Shown here: piece after piece, positions 18,089 to 26,570 of the stretch | How positions within the stretch are numbered: the stretch's first letter is position 1 | Layout of the letters: the number at the start of each line of letters is the position of its first letter | Assembly (NCBI GenBank): GCA_029239785.1 | Contig: JARBUG010000017.1 | Span: forward strand, 1-45,731 | Source of the DNA: Symbiobacteriaceae bacterium | GTDB taxonomy: Bacteria > Bacillota > Sulfobacillia > Symbiobacteriales > Symbiobacteriaceae | DNA: 45,731 nucleotides | Direction: 5' to 3' | Translations under genes and position numbers: made by a program | The notes under the pieces: generated by a model | The model's input: only the letters and a program-made list of their open reading frames with translations | What the model was told of the DNA's origin: nothing | Database searches by the model: none

Positions 18089-19070
18089 TGCAGCGCTCAT
18101 TTTGGCCCATCTGGATCGGTTGTCCGAGGCTCCTCCAGGTGACGCCGAGCCATGGTGGCCAAGGTATGTTTATCACTTCACGGATTTGCGGAACGCTGTC
18201 AGCATATTGGAGTCCGGTCGCATCTACTCTCGGAACGAAGCTGTTGCCCGCGGACTCATGCAAACGGACAACGCCAGCAGCTCTGTCATTCAGAAGACAG
18301 ATGACAGAGCGAAAAGCTACGCTCGTTTCTATTTCCGACCAAGAACACCGACACAGCACAACAACGAGGGCGTCAGAACCGCGGACAATCGGGACAATGA
18401 GTCCCACTGCCCGGTGCCTGTGTTTTTCCTACTCAACGCCAGAGAAGTCCTCACCATGGCAGAAACCATGTTTGCCGATGGCAACCTCAAGACTTCTCCG
18501 CCACGCTCGTCGGCGGCCGATTTTGTCGGTCTGCCCTGGGAGATGATCTACCACAGTTCCAGTCTATATCGTTGCGACCCGACAGAAAAACGGGAGATCA
18601 TACACCACCGGCACGCTGAAGTTGTAGTACCCAACTGGCTCGAACTGACCGAGGATAATCTCAGGTTCATCCTCTGCAGGAGTCCGGCGGAATTGCGTAC
18701 ACTGATGAGTCACCTGTCGCCCAAAGCCCGGCACAGGTGGGAGAAGAAGATTGGTCAGGCAACGAGAAGCAGCCTGTTTTTCAGCGAGTGGACCTATGTG
18801 CAGACAGCAAATCTGACCGCCGAAAAAATCCAGCTCAGTTTCAATCCTAGCACCACGTCACCTGGCCCGTTCAGGGTTGTGGTCAACATTTTGGAGGAGA
18901 GCACCGGCCTGGTGTACACCAGTTCGAGCTCCGCCTACTATGCTAATGACAAGCTGGAGCTTAGTCTTGAAAATCTCCGAGACACTAGCCGGTATGCAGT
19001 GAAGTGCTATCTAGACGAGTCCCTGGTCTATTGGGATCGTTATGAAGCGAGCAACGACGTCCCTTTCTAA
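18063..19070 (+). CDS. darT: DarT-like DNA ADP-ribosyltransferase toxin (DUF4433)
   Basis: A 335-aa protein starting at ATG 18063, inside the end of darG, with GTGGAGA just upstream. The NAD-binding start is YVYHFTDLRNAVSILESGRI (H38). Next come RSNEA-like YSRNEAVARG, then YARFYFRPRTPTQHNNEGVR and PVPVFFLLNAREVL. HHRHAEVVVP near residues 181-190 carries the expected catalytic glutamate. DarT enzymes ADP-ribosylate thymidine in single-stranded DNA and act as abortive-infection toxins. A roughly 120-residue extension after the catalytic domain is unusual in length and begins near FLICRSPAEL-like sequence (FILCRSPAEL). Composition is less GC-rich than the flanking genes. A terminator follows directly. 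Confidence 0.85.
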   Translation: MIHVRRKPDAALILAHLDRLSEAPPGDAEPWWPRYVYHFTDLRNAVSILESGRIYSRNEAVARGLMQTDNASSSVIQKTDDRAKSYARFYFRPRTPTQHNNEGVRTADNRDNESHCPVPVFFLLNAREVLTMAETMFADGNLKTSPPRSSAADFVGLPWEMIYHSSSLYRCDPTEKREIIHHRHAEVVVPNWLELTEDNLRFILCRSPAELRTLMSHLSPKARHRWEKKIGQATRSSLFFSEWTYVQTANLTAEKIQLSFNPSTTSPGPFRVVVNILEESTGLVYTSSSSAYYANDKLELSLENLRDTSRYAVKCYLDESLVYWDRYEASNDVPF

Positions 19071-19076
19071 CAGTCG

Positions 19077-19116
19077 GAGCGAGTCCTGCATGCAAACGTG
19101 TGGCGACTCGCTCTTT
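19077..19116 (+). terminator. Intrinsic terminator after darT
   Basis: GAGCGAGTC (19077-19085) pairs perfectly with GACTCGCTC (19105-19113), followed by TTT. The loop is 19 bases. It starts six bases after the darT stop. Confidence 0.7.
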
Positions 19117-19203
19117 CCACCTGGGCGGTGGGAGTGGGATCGCCTTCTTCTTCGTGGACGGAGCGGGTGGCTCGAAACACTTGTAGTAGAGAAGAGAGGG
19201 GCC

Positions 19204-19920
19204 ATGCCAGTGACCGAATGGAATCCCAGGGGCTACGTCATTCGCTTGAGCGAACCTGCCCTCATCTATCTCTGCCAGACCGGCCTGGAAGCATACAGCG
19301 TCGCCCATCAGCGGAAGGGTCCCCGGCGGGAGCTTGAAACCTACGGCCTGCTCTGGGGGCACGCCACCCCCTTGACGGATGGCCGAACCCTTTACGCCAT
19401 CGACATGGCCACGGTGGATACATCCGCAGCTATGGACCACGACTCGGTCATTCCAAGTCTTCAGGCTCTGGAGCTAAAGCGGGACATCATGACCTCCTAC
19501 TGGCCGCACCTGACCTTTCTGGGCGATTTCCATACGCACCCATACCGCAGGGTAGACGAGGTGCTCGCCGGAAATCTCTATGCGTTTAGCGAAGACGACC
19601 GGGACAGCATCGAAGGCCAGTCTGAACTCTGGAGCCACCATGGCTACCGAGTCGGACTGGTGCTGACCATCGCCTGCCTTGAAAGGGCGTCGTCGCGCCA
19701 GGACCGGTGGCTGATCGACAGCGTTATCGAATTCACCCTGGGCAACTACCGGCTCTGGCTGAAGGCATACGTGGCCTACCAGGGCGAACACGGCCTGCGC
19801 TTAACTGCCGATGACGATCAGCAAGTCCTTCTGGACTGTCCCTCACTGCTGGGGCTGCAGGGGGAGTACACAGCTTTTGGCCGGGGGAAGCCCGGGAAAG
19901 GCCACCAATCGCCAATTTGA
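19204..19920 (+). CDS. JAMM/MPN-domain metalloprotease-like protein
   Basis: A 238-aa protein. The start at ATG 19204 follows GAGAGGGG at 19192-19199 and comes after the darT terminator. Upstream in-frame codons run through that terminator and are rejected. A JAMM metal site is visible: GDFHTHPY (about residues 108-115), a downstream YAFSEDDRD giving S-x-x-D, and an upstream glutamate in the ETYGLLWGH strand. JAMM proteins cleave isopeptide or peptide bonds using zinc. In bacteria they are found in ubiquitin-like (CBASS/Bil-type) and other defence operons. No E1-, E2- or ubiquitin-like gene is adjacent, so its substrate is unknown. Confidence 0.75.
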   Translation: MPVTEWNPRGYVIRLSEPALIYLCQTGLEAYSVAHQRKGPRRELETYGLLWGHATPLTDGRTLYAIDMATVDTSAAMDHDSVIPSLQALELKRDIMTSYWPHLTFLGDFHTHPYRRVDEVLAGNLYAFSEDDRDSIEGQSELWSHHGYRVGLVLTIACLERASSRQDRWLIDSVIEFTLGNYRLWLKAYVAYQGEHGLRLTADDDQQVLLDCPSLLGLQGEYTAFGRGKPGKGHQSPI

Positions 19921-19928
19921 GACAGCAA

Positions 19929-19962
19929 AACCCTCCGATTTGACTCGGGGGGGTTCGCTTTT
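19929..19962 (+). terminator. Intrinsic terminator
   Basis: AACCCTCCGA (19929-19938) pairs with TCGGGGGGGTT (19945-19955) with one bulge and one wobble. CGCTTTT follows. It closes the JAMM gene. Confidence 0.65.
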
Positions 19963-19999
19963 AGAGGCTAGCTCAGCGTGATCGCATCCACCGTCGCCG

Positions 20000-21196
20000 T
20001 TGTGTCTCACCTCCGACACCTTCGCCCCCCTGCGCTACCTCCCCAGGAAGGGCGCCGTCGCCCGCCTCATCTCCGACGCCATCACCCCCGCCGGCCTCAC
20101 CCTCGGCGCCCACGACGTCATCGCCCGCATCACCACCGGCGCCCTCGCCATCACCGAGGAACACTTCGCCTTCTGGCCCCGGCGGGACGGCATCGAGCCC
20201 GACCTCGTCATCCAATGGAAGTTCGAACACGAAGCCCCCTTCTGGCTCCTCATCGAAGCCAAATACCGCTCCGGCAAATCGGGCACCGACGCTCCTGACC
20301 AGGCAAAAGCCCAGGAAGAACCGATCAGAGACCAACTCGCCAAGGAGTACCGGTACCTGACCCACCTGCTAGGCGCCGACTCCACCCGCAGCGCCCTTAT
20401 CTACCTGACGGCGCACCGTTCCTGCCCGGAAGCGGACCTCAAGGACTCGCTCGCCAGCATCCGCAAGGCGGACGCCGCCGCCGGCTCAAACCTCTACTGG
20501 CTCGGGTGGCATCACATCCACGGACGAATCCAGGCCCTGCGGGCCCAGACGGCGGCCGACCACGAGCTGGCGCTTTTGGGCGACATCCAGGCGCTCCTGG
20601 AGCGGAAGGGCCTGGCCACCCTCCAGCCCTGGGCCATGGCGCCTGACCCGGCCTCCGCCATCAAGGAGACCTTTGCACGGCTGGGGGCGATCCTTCAGAA
20701 CGCGGGCTACCTGCTCGGTGAAATGGATGCGGCGCTCAAGAAACGTGGCTTCACGCCCAAGGGCAGCGGCCTCGACGCCGAGCAGCTGAAGGCCAACGGC
20801 CGCACGCTCGCACCGGCGCATGTGGTCAGATACTTTACGATGAAGGACGGCCCCGAAACCACCGTCCTCGGCGTGGGCTGCCTCTTTGCCGATGCCGACT
20901 GGCAGCCGGTCGAGCCGCTCCTGGCTGCCTGTATCTTCCGCTGCCGAGCTGACGGGCGGGGGCCGCAGACCTGGTGGATCAAGGAGGCCGTGGTCGGCAA
21001 GCAGGTGGAGATGGGGGAGGACTTGCCCGACGGGTTCCGGCGCTGTGCTGCGCCCCAGGGGCTCGCGGCTTCGGCCAAAGGCGATTGGTTTGAGAAGGCT
21101 GAGTTCCGCCCGGTCCCCCTGGTCGATGTGGGAACGCCAGCACAAGTCGACGCCGTAGCCGCACTGCTGGCAGTGCGAACGCGTCACGGTAATTAG
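20000..21196 (+). CDS. PD-(D/E)XK nuclease-like protein, start uncertain
   Basis: A 398-aa protein with an intact nuclease core: GIEPDLVIQW (D68), then FWLLIEAKYRSGKSG (E86, K88). This is the classic D...ExK order of restriction-type enzymes. The C-terminal two thirds are mostly helical, with an LGWHHIHGRI segment and a late beta-rich region (TVLGVGCLFADADWQPVEPL). The only available start in frame is TTG 20000, which lacks a ribosome site, and a stop lies at 19979-19981. The N-terminus has therefore probably been trimmed, or an indel disguises the real start. Composition is strongly GC-rich, unlike the DarTG segment. It may guard against foreign DNA alone or with the phosphatase-like gene downstream. 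Confidence 0.65.
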   Translation: MCLTSDTFAPLRYLPRKGAVARLISDAITPAGLTLGAHDVIARITTGALAITEEHFAFWPRRDGIEPDLVIQWKFEHEAPFWLLIEAKYRSGKSGTDAPDQAKAQEEPIRDQLAKEYRYLTHLLGADSTRSALIYLTAHRSCPEADLKDSLASIRKADAAAGSNLYWLGWHHIHGRIQALRAQTAADHELALLGDIQALLERKGLATLQPWAMAPDPASAIKETFARLGAILQNAGYLLGEMDAALKKRGFTPKGSGLDAEQLKANGRTLAPAHVVRYFTMKDGPETTVLGVGCLFADADWQPVEPLLAACIFRCRADGRGPQTWWIKEAVVGKQVEMGEDLPDGFRRCAAPQGLAASAKGDWFEKAEFRPVPLVDVGTPAQVDAVAALLAVRTRHGN

Positions 21197-21300
21197 GCAA
21201 ACCTGTACATTTGCAGATGGCAGGAAAACACCATCGGTCGCGCCAATTCTTTCTACTCTCCGCACAAGTACTTGCTGTACCCATGAAAGGACGGCGACCG

Positions 21301-22218
21301 ATGGACGCTTCCGAACGGATCATGCAGGATACGATCTCCTGGGTTCAGTTCACCCTCGACCTCCTGCCGCACGACATGCTGCAGGCTCGCCTGGAGCGGG
21401 CGCTGGACAACGACATCAGCTGCCTGCAAAAGAAGGCTCGCTGGCTGCAGAACCGCGAACCCCTCACCCCGTGGACCTTTCAGACCTCTGCGCCAGAGCG
21501 GCACCTCATCTGGCAGCAGACCCTGCAGGATGAGCTGGTGGCGGCGGCGCAGGGGACAGGTACCATCCACGGTGCCGACCCGGTCTACCGGATGAACACA
21601 ACCCTGGCGGTCCTGATGGGGTGCGAGCGGCTGCTTACGGCCGCAGATGCTGCGCTGCAGGCCATCTTCGCCGGTGATGCGTCTGCCGGTGCCGCCGTGG
21701 TCCGGCAGATCGAACGGCACAATGCGGTCTATGCGACGCCCCATCTGCCGCGCTTTGACTGTAACTTCATCGACCACCAGATCGTGGCCGGCCGGAATCC
21801 GCTGACGGAGCGGGATGCTGCCTGGCTGCACGCCATGGGCATCACCCACCGGGTCGATCTGCGGGAAGCAAAGGAGTGGACCGCTCCCCGCTTTGGCGAG
21901 GAGGCGCTGGCCTGCCTGAAGGGCCCCGGGCTCTGGCGCCCGGCGCCAGATGGAGGCGCTCCGTCCCTAGCGGATCTGGATGCCGTGTGGGACTACCTGA
22001 CCCAGGTGCTGGCCGACCCGGGCGCCCGGGTCTACATCCACTGCCGGGCCGGGCAGGAGCGGACGGGTGCGGTGCTCGTCGCCTATTACGGCCGCCGGTA
22101 TGGGATGACTTATGAGGAAGCGTTCGCGGCCGTGCGGGCGCGGCGCCCGAATCTGAACATGACGAATCAGGAGTCGGTCACCCGGACCTGGATTCGTGCC
22201 CGGAGTAGGGCGCGGTAA
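21301..22218 (+). CDS. Dual-specificity/tyrosine phosphatase-like protein
   Basis: A 305-aa protein. The start at ATG 21301 follows AAAGGA at 21286-21291. An in-frame ATG at 21283 lacks a ribosome site. The catalytic P-loop is HCRAGQERTG (about residues 247-256), a perfect C-x5-R site. The expected general-acid region upstream is HRVDLREAKEW. The N-terminal ~150 residues are helical with no recognised domain and seem specific to this protein. Cysteine phosphatases of this kind dephosphorylate proteins, or sometimes lipids or RNA 5' ends. The position, between a nuclease-like gene and the McrBC-like pair, suggests a defence or signalling role, but that is inference. Confidence 0.75.
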   Translation: MDASERIMQDTISWVQFTLDLLPHDMLQARLERALDNDISCLQKKARWLQNREPLTPWTFQTSAPERHLIWQQTLQDELVAAAQGTGTIHGADPVYRMNTTLAVLMGCERLLTAADAALQAIFAGDASAGAAVVRQIERHNAVYATPHLPRFDCNFIDHQIVAGRNPLTERDAAWLHAMGITHRVDLREAKEWTAPRFGEEALACLKGPGLWRPAPDGGAPSLADLDAVWDYLTQVLADPGARVYIHCRAGQERTGAVLVAYYGRRYGMTYEEAFAAVRARRPNLNMTNQESVTRTWIRARSRAR

Positions 22219-22232
22219 CCGTCTGCTACGCG

Positions 22233-22269
22233 AAAACGAGGCTGCACCCCAGGTGCGGCCTCGTTTTTT
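22233..22269 (+). terminator. Intrinsic terminator after the phosphatase gene
   Basis: ACGAGGC-t-GCACC pairs with GGTGC-g-GCCTCGT, loop CCA, followed by a T-rich run (22264-22269). It is a canonical strong terminator. Confidence 0.85.
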
Positions 22270-22284
22270 GTTGACCACGGCGGC

Positions 22285-22538
22285 GTGTCGAACGCTTCTT
22301 CGGATCGACACCACAATCCGACAAACACCGCACAGATGAGTTGGTAGTATATGGGTGAGCGAAGGGGAGACTCAGCTTCTGAGGAGGTGAGTCCCCGTGC
22401 TGCATCAGTGGGTCGTTGAAGTCGCCTTCAAGGTTCTGCTTGCCGAGATCCTTCGGCTGGCGCTCGAACTAGTCCGCTTCTGATACCCCACGCGACCCGG
22501 ACTGATCCGGGCTCCGCAGCAGCTCACCTCGCTCACCC
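22285..22538 (+). repeat. Peptide-encoding structured repeat, copy 1
   Basis: One of two direct repeats (other copy 26571-26825) that flank the McrBC-like pair. Conserved parts, in order: hairpin GTGTCGA/TCGACAC (22285-22311); a conserved GCACAGATGA...TGGTAG block; the 5' half of a closing stem GGGTGAGCGA (22353-22362). Next is a hairpin GGGG-AG-ACTCA / TGAGTCCCC (22364-22396) with the ribosome site in its loop, followed by a 28-codon frame. Then hairpin CCCGGA-ctga-TCCGGG (22496-22511) and the 3' closing half TCGCTCACCC (22529-22538), which pairs perfectly over 10 bases. The fold encloses the whole reading frame. Confidence 0.8.
22397..22483 (+). CDS. 28-aa hydrophobic peptide, copy 1
   Basis: GTG 22397 to TGA 22481-22483, with GAGGAGGTGA at 22381-22390 as ribosome site in a hairpin loop. 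The product begins MLHQWVVEVAFKVLLAEILR and ends LALELVRF, a single amphipathic or membrane-seeking helix. The copy at 26684 has the same length and the same first five codons. Six codons differ silently and most replacements are conservative (L/I, V/L, A/G), which argues that it is translated. Small size, hydrophobicity and the enclosing RNA fold recall type I toxins or regulatory leader peptides. No antisense RNA is proven. Confidence 0.65.
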   Translation: MLHQWVVEVAFKVLLAEILRLALELVRF

Positions 22539-22651
22539 TACATATGGTGGCCCGGTCCGGGCGGTTCATATACAATGAACACCCCAAAACAGGACCCAGC
22601 CGCACCCTGCCGAACTATTCACCCAAGAACCATCCTGGGGAGGGAGCGACC

Positions 22652-24667
22652 ATGAACCTGCTCGAAGTCTGGCAGAACCGCACGGCCCTGCCTAAAGAGC
22701 CGCTCATCCTAATGATGCGCGCCTTCACCCTCCGCTGCCTGGAAGCCGCGTACCGCCGCCTCGACCTGAAGGACGAAGAGATCCAGCGCCTCCTCAAAGG
22801 CGGGCGCCTCACTGCCGATCGCATCGGTCGATACAAGCAGCCCAACTACACCCCCGTCGCCGGCATCACCCCGTTCTTCAAGCAATTCATGGAAGATTCC
22901 TCGACCTGGGACCGGGTCATGATTGGCACGGTCGCCACCGGCGGCAACGACTGGCTCGCCGCCCTGCGCATCAACACCGTCCGCACCCCAGAGGGCTACC
23001 GCATGGCCGGCATCTACTGCGGGCTGCTGCGCTGGGGCAACGAGGGCCTCGACATCCAGGAGCAGATCGTACCCGCCGCACGTGACGCCTGGGCCGAGCA
23101 CGACTGGCCCATCACCGAGCAGCCCTGGGCACAGGCACGAGACCACCTGTGGGGCGCCGCCTGGCACCCCGGTGACTGGGAAGGCACTGAGGACGATTTC
23201 ATTGAAGCGATCGGCGCCCGCATGGCCGCCCTGGTCCCGGTCCTGCGCGCCCGCGGCCAGTGGCGCGCTGGCTCAGAGAACACGACCTGCTATGCCCGGT
23301 TTGAGACCCTCGGCAAGGTCGAAGATGCCCGGGCCACAGGCCCCCTGCGCGGCCCCTACCAGTTCCGCTTCGGCGCCCGCGAGGCCCAGCTGTTCAGTGG
23401 CCGAACCCACATGGAAGCGACGGTCAACGACCACTCCGTCCGCTTCAACATCACCACGGGTGGCGCCACCCTCACATCCTGCGAGGGCGCCTACGACACG
23501 ATCCGCGAAGTCGGCGCCATACTGGGCCTCCGCCATGGCGACCGGGCGGTATTCATCCCCGACGCCGACGGGCACTACACCGTCCGCCGCGCCGATCCCC
23601 TTACCGAAGATGAAGTCGCTCCCGACGCCGAAGAGGCCGATGAAGCACCCATCGCCACACTGGACCAGATCCTCGCCGCTTTCGCAGCATCACCCACCCT
23701 GGTCTATGACCCCGCCGACCTCATCAACCTGCACCACGCCCTGAACGCCCTGCCCCACAAGCACTTCGTCATCCTGCACGGCGTCAGCGGCACCGGCAAA
23801 TCCCGCTTCGCCCAGGCCTACGCCAACGCTCTCTACGGCCGGCCCCTCGCCGAGCCCGACAACCCGCACTACTGCCTCGTCCCCGTCCAGCCTACCTGGC
23901 AGGACCGCACGCCCCTGCTCGGCTACTTCAACCCCCTCACCGAGCGCTACCTCGTGCCCGACTTCCTGGCCCACGTCCTGAAGGCCGCAAGCGCGCCCGG
24001 CCGTCCCTACATCATCTGCCTCGATGAGATGAACCTGGCCGTCGTCGAGCACTACTTCGCCGACTTCCTCTCTGCCTGGGAGTCGGGCGAGGCGATCACC
24101 CTGCACGACCAGCCCGACCAGGTGGCCGATCTGCCCCGCCGGCTGGTCATCCCCGATAATCTGCTGGTCATCGGCACCGTCAATATCGACGAAACGACCC
24201 ACGGCTTCAGTCCGAAGGTGCTGGACCGGGCCTTTACGGTTGAGTTGACCCACGTTGATGTCCGCGCGTTCGGCGAAAAGCTGATCGCTCAGACCGAGGA
24301 CCCGGGCCAGAAGGCGGTCCTACAGAAGGGCATCGACCTGCTGTCAAGTCTGCACGAGGCGCTGGCGCCTGTCGGCCTCCATTTCGCTTATCGGACCGTC
24401 GAGGAGATCTGCCGCTTCCTGATCACCAATGCGGCGGGCGCCCCGTCCCTGCCCGAGGCACAGGCCCTTGATCTGATGGTCGTCCAAAAGGTGCTGCCGA
24501 AGCTCCGGGGTGATGACCGGCTGCTGCCGACCCTGGAGGCGATGCGTCGGCAGGTCGTTGCGCATCTGGGCGAGCCTGACCGGCAGGGCGCCCACCGCAC
24601 GTGTGCGGCGCTGGACCGGATGATGGAGGACGCCCGTCGCTACGGCACCTTCCAGTTCTGGAGGTAG
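22652..24667 (+). CDS. McrB-like AAA+ NTPase
   Basis: A 671-aa protein starting at ATG 22652, after GGGGAGGGAG. The N-terminal ~330 residues form a domain I do not recognise, presumably the DNA-reading part. It is followed by an acidic linker and a McrB-type AAA+ core: Walker A HGVSGTGKS (376-384), Walker B RPYIICLDEMN (451-461) and sensor segment VIGTVNIDETTHGFSP (507-520). McrB uses GTP and has an NTAD-type signature, here replaced by NIDE, so nucleotide preference is open. It would load and drive the nuclease encoded next. The gap to that gene is five bases, so they form one operon. This gene is strongly GC-rich, like the native genes. Confidence 0.85.
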   Translation: MNLLEVWQNRTALPKEPLILMMRAFTLRCLEAAYRRLDLKDEEIQRLLKGGRLTADRIGRYKQPNYTPVAGITPFFKQFMEDSSTWDRVMIGTVATGGNDWLAALRINTVRTPEGYRMAGIYCGLLRWGNEGLDIQEQIVPAARDAWAEHDWPITEQPWAQARDHLWGAAWHPGDWEGTEDDFIEAIGARMAALVPVLRARGQWRAGSENTTCYARFETLGKVEDARATGPLRGPYQFRFGAREAQLFSGRTHMEATVNDHSVRFNITTGGATLTSCEGAYDTIREVGAILGLRHGDRAVFIPDADGHYTVRRADPLTEDEVAPDAEEADEAPIATLDQILAAFAASPTLVYDPADLINLHHALNALPHKHFVILHGVSGTGKSRFAQAYANALYGRPLAEPDNPHYCLVPVQPTWQDRTPLLGYFNPLTERYLVPDFLAHVLKAASAPGRPYIICLDEMNLAVVEHYFADFLSAWESGEAITLHDQPDQVADLPRRLVIPDNLLVIGTVNIDETTHGFSPKVLDRAFTVELTHVDVRAFGEKLIAQTEDPGQKAVLQKGIDLLSSLHEALAPVGLHFAYRTVEEICRFLITNAAGAPSLPEAQALDLMVVQKVLPKLRGDDRLLPTLEAMRRQVVAHLGEPDRQGAHRTCAALDRMMEDARRYGTFQFWR

Positions 24668-24672
24668 CCATC

Positions 24673-26292
24673 ATGGAGGTGACGCTGGTCATCGATGGCG
24701 CCGCCTATCCGCTGGATGCGGCGCCCCCCGGCCTGATCATCGAGCACGGCACGTACCGGCTGCGCCTGGAAGAGGAGCGGTCGGATGCCGACCCTGACGG
24801 GTACCAGGCCGAGGCGGGTGATGCGCTGCTGCCCCTGGTCAGGGAGCGGGCTGCCGGCGGGCGAATCCGCCTGGAGTGGGAGTGGACGCCGGATTTCTTC
24901 ACCGGCGAGTTTGCCTTTGTCATCCGGTATCAGGGGAAGCGCATCTATCCGCCCGCCGGCGCCGGGGGGCGAGTGGTGGTGGCGCCCGATCTGCGCAAGC
25001 TGACGGCTGATCATTATGAAGCGATGGTGGCTGATCTGCTCCGCTGGACTGCGGGCGGGCAGGTGCCGGCGCCGGGGGAGATGCGGGGGGCGACATCCCG
25101 GGCGCCCGCCGAGTCGGCGCTGGCGCAGCTGGCGCTGCTGCAGCGGCACTGGGATGCGGTGGAGCGGCAGGTGGAGGAGGTACTGGCGCGGCCGCGGCGC
25201 CGCCTTGTGCAGCGGACGGTGGAGGCCGGGCTGCATCGGGTGCAGACGGTGACGGGTCGGCAGTGGCTGGCAGCCGTAGAGCGGCCCTGGACGTGGGCGG
25301 CGGCGCCCGTACCCCGCCCCGGTCCCCTGGCCCGTGCCCGGACCGCCGCTGGGGGCCGCCTCCCCCAGATGCTCCCCCAAGATTCGGCCTACTCGACCCT
25401 GGCCGTGCCGGAGAACCTCTTCGTGGTCACGATGCTCGCCGACCTGCGGCAGGGGCTGGGCAAAGCGATCACCATGCTGGCTGGCGCCGCCCCGGGCCCA
25501 ACCCGGGCCGTGGCCGAGAAGCGGACTGCCCAGGCCCGGACGATGCTGAAGCGGGTATCAAGCTGGCTCCGGGAGACCTGGCTGGCCGACCTCGACCCCG
25601 CCCCGGGCCAGATCTCCCCAACTCCCGCGCTGCTCAAGCACCCGGTCTACGGATCGCTCTGGCGCTTCTACCTGCGCTGGCGCCGGGCGGTCGCGCTCGT
25701 GGACGGGGCCGATCGGCCCCTGACGCTCGACCGGACCTATCAGCTTTACGAGTACTGGTGCTTCCTGACCGTAGTGCGGGCGGTGGCGCGGCTCCTCGGG
25801 CGGGATGCCGATGCCGCCGTGGGCGGGGCGATTGGCCAGAGCGGCGCAACGCTGCGGCTGGCCCTGGAGCTTGGGAAGCGGCTCGACGTGCCGTTTGCAG
25901 CCGAGGGCGTGACGGTGTCCTATCAGCGGGCGTTCCGCTACCACTCGGGCGCCGGCGGACCGTATTCGATCTCGCATATGCAGATGCCGGATATCACCAT
26001 CGAGGGGCCGGGGGGCCTGCTTCTGCTCGACCCCAAGTACCGGGTGGGCCATGAGGGCATCCTCGGGGGGCTGGGCGACATGCACCGCTACCGGGATGCC
26101 CTGGTGACTGCCGATGGGCGCCGGGCGGTGGCGGCGGGGTTCTTGCTCTGCCCGGGGGAGCCAGTGGAGCCGGGCGACCGGCGGTACCTGGCCCCCGACT
26201 ACCAGGAGCGGTGGGGGTTCGGGATTCTCAGGCTGGCGCCCGGGGCGGGGGAGGAGGTCCTGGGCCGGGTGCTGGGGCCGTACGTACGTTAA
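24673..26292 (+). CDS. McrC-like DUF2357 / PD-(D/E)XK nuclease
   Basis: A 539-aa protein whose ATG at 24673 follows a ribosome site (GGAGGTAG) that overlaps the McrB stop. The N-terminal half is beta-rich then helical, as in DUF2357 proteins. The C-terminal region carries HMQMPDITIEG (about residues 436-446) and LLLLDPKYRVG (about 450-460). The D...DxK set matches the McrC-type nuclease core. An LDRTYQLYEYWCFL segment near 355-370 is the helix that often precedes this core. The protein should cleave DNA when assembled with the McrB-like ring, restricting modified or invading DNA. A terminator follows within five bases. Confidence 0.82.
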   Translation: MEVTLVIDGAAYPLDAAPPGLIIEHGTYRLRLEEERSDADPDGYQAEAGDALLPLVRERAAGGRIRLEWEWTPDFFTGEFAFVIRYQGKRIYPPAGAGGRVVVAPDLRKLTADHYEAMVADLLRWTAGGQVPAPGEMRGATSRAPAESALAQLALLQRHWDAVERQVEEVLARPRRRLVQRTVEAGLHRVQTVTGRQWLAAVERPWTWAAAPVPRPGPLARARTAAGGRLPQMLPQDSAYSTLAVPENLFVVTMLADLRQGLGKAITMLAGAAPGPTRAVAEKRTAQARTMLKRVSSWLRETWLADLDPAPGQISPTPALLKHPVYGSLWRFYLRWRRAVALVDGADRPLTLDRTYQLYEYWCFLTVVRAVARLLGRDADAAVGGAIGQSGATLRLALELGKRLDVPFAAEGVTVSYQRAFRYHSGAGGPYSISHMQMPDITIEGPGGLLLLDPKYRVGHEGILGGLGDMHRYRDALVTADGRRAVAAGFLLCPGEPVEPGDRRYLAPDYQERWGFGILRLAPGAGEEVLGRVLGPYVR

Positions 26293-26296
26293 TGAA

Positions 26297-26323
26297 AAGC
26301 GGTGGCACTGGTTGCCGCCGCTT
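26297..26323 (+). terminator. Hairpin terminator after the McrC-like gene
   Basis: AAGCGGTGGCA (26297-26307) pairs with TGCCGCCGCTT (26313-26323) through 11 positions with one wobble. CGCCTTTA follows. Confidence 0.6.
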
Positions 26324-26532
26324 CGCCTTTATGTGGAAGACAAGATCACCAGTACTTCGGGCTTACCTTTCTTTGAGCACCGAGACGTCCCGGTGCAGCA
26401 CGCCAATTGCTTGGGCAAAGTGCCGCCTTTCAGCCTGCCACAGGGCCCGGTCCTGCCTCTGCCGTTCGCTAGCCAATCCAGTAACTACCATATCACGACT
26501 GGGTTGCAGAGGAGACTCTTTGCGCCGATGCG

Positions 26533-26566
26533 AACCGCCCCCGGCCAGGAGAGGTCGGGGGCGGTT
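26533..26566. repeat. 11-bp perfect inverted repeat
   Basis: AACCGCCCCCG (26533-26543) and CGGGGGCGGTT (26556-26566) form a very stable hairpin with a 12-base loop, immediately left of repeat copy 2. It lacks a T tract on either side and may be a terminator or boundary structure. The 200 bases between 26324 and 26532 hold no gene I can support. Confidence 0.5.
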
Positions 26567-26570
26567 AACC

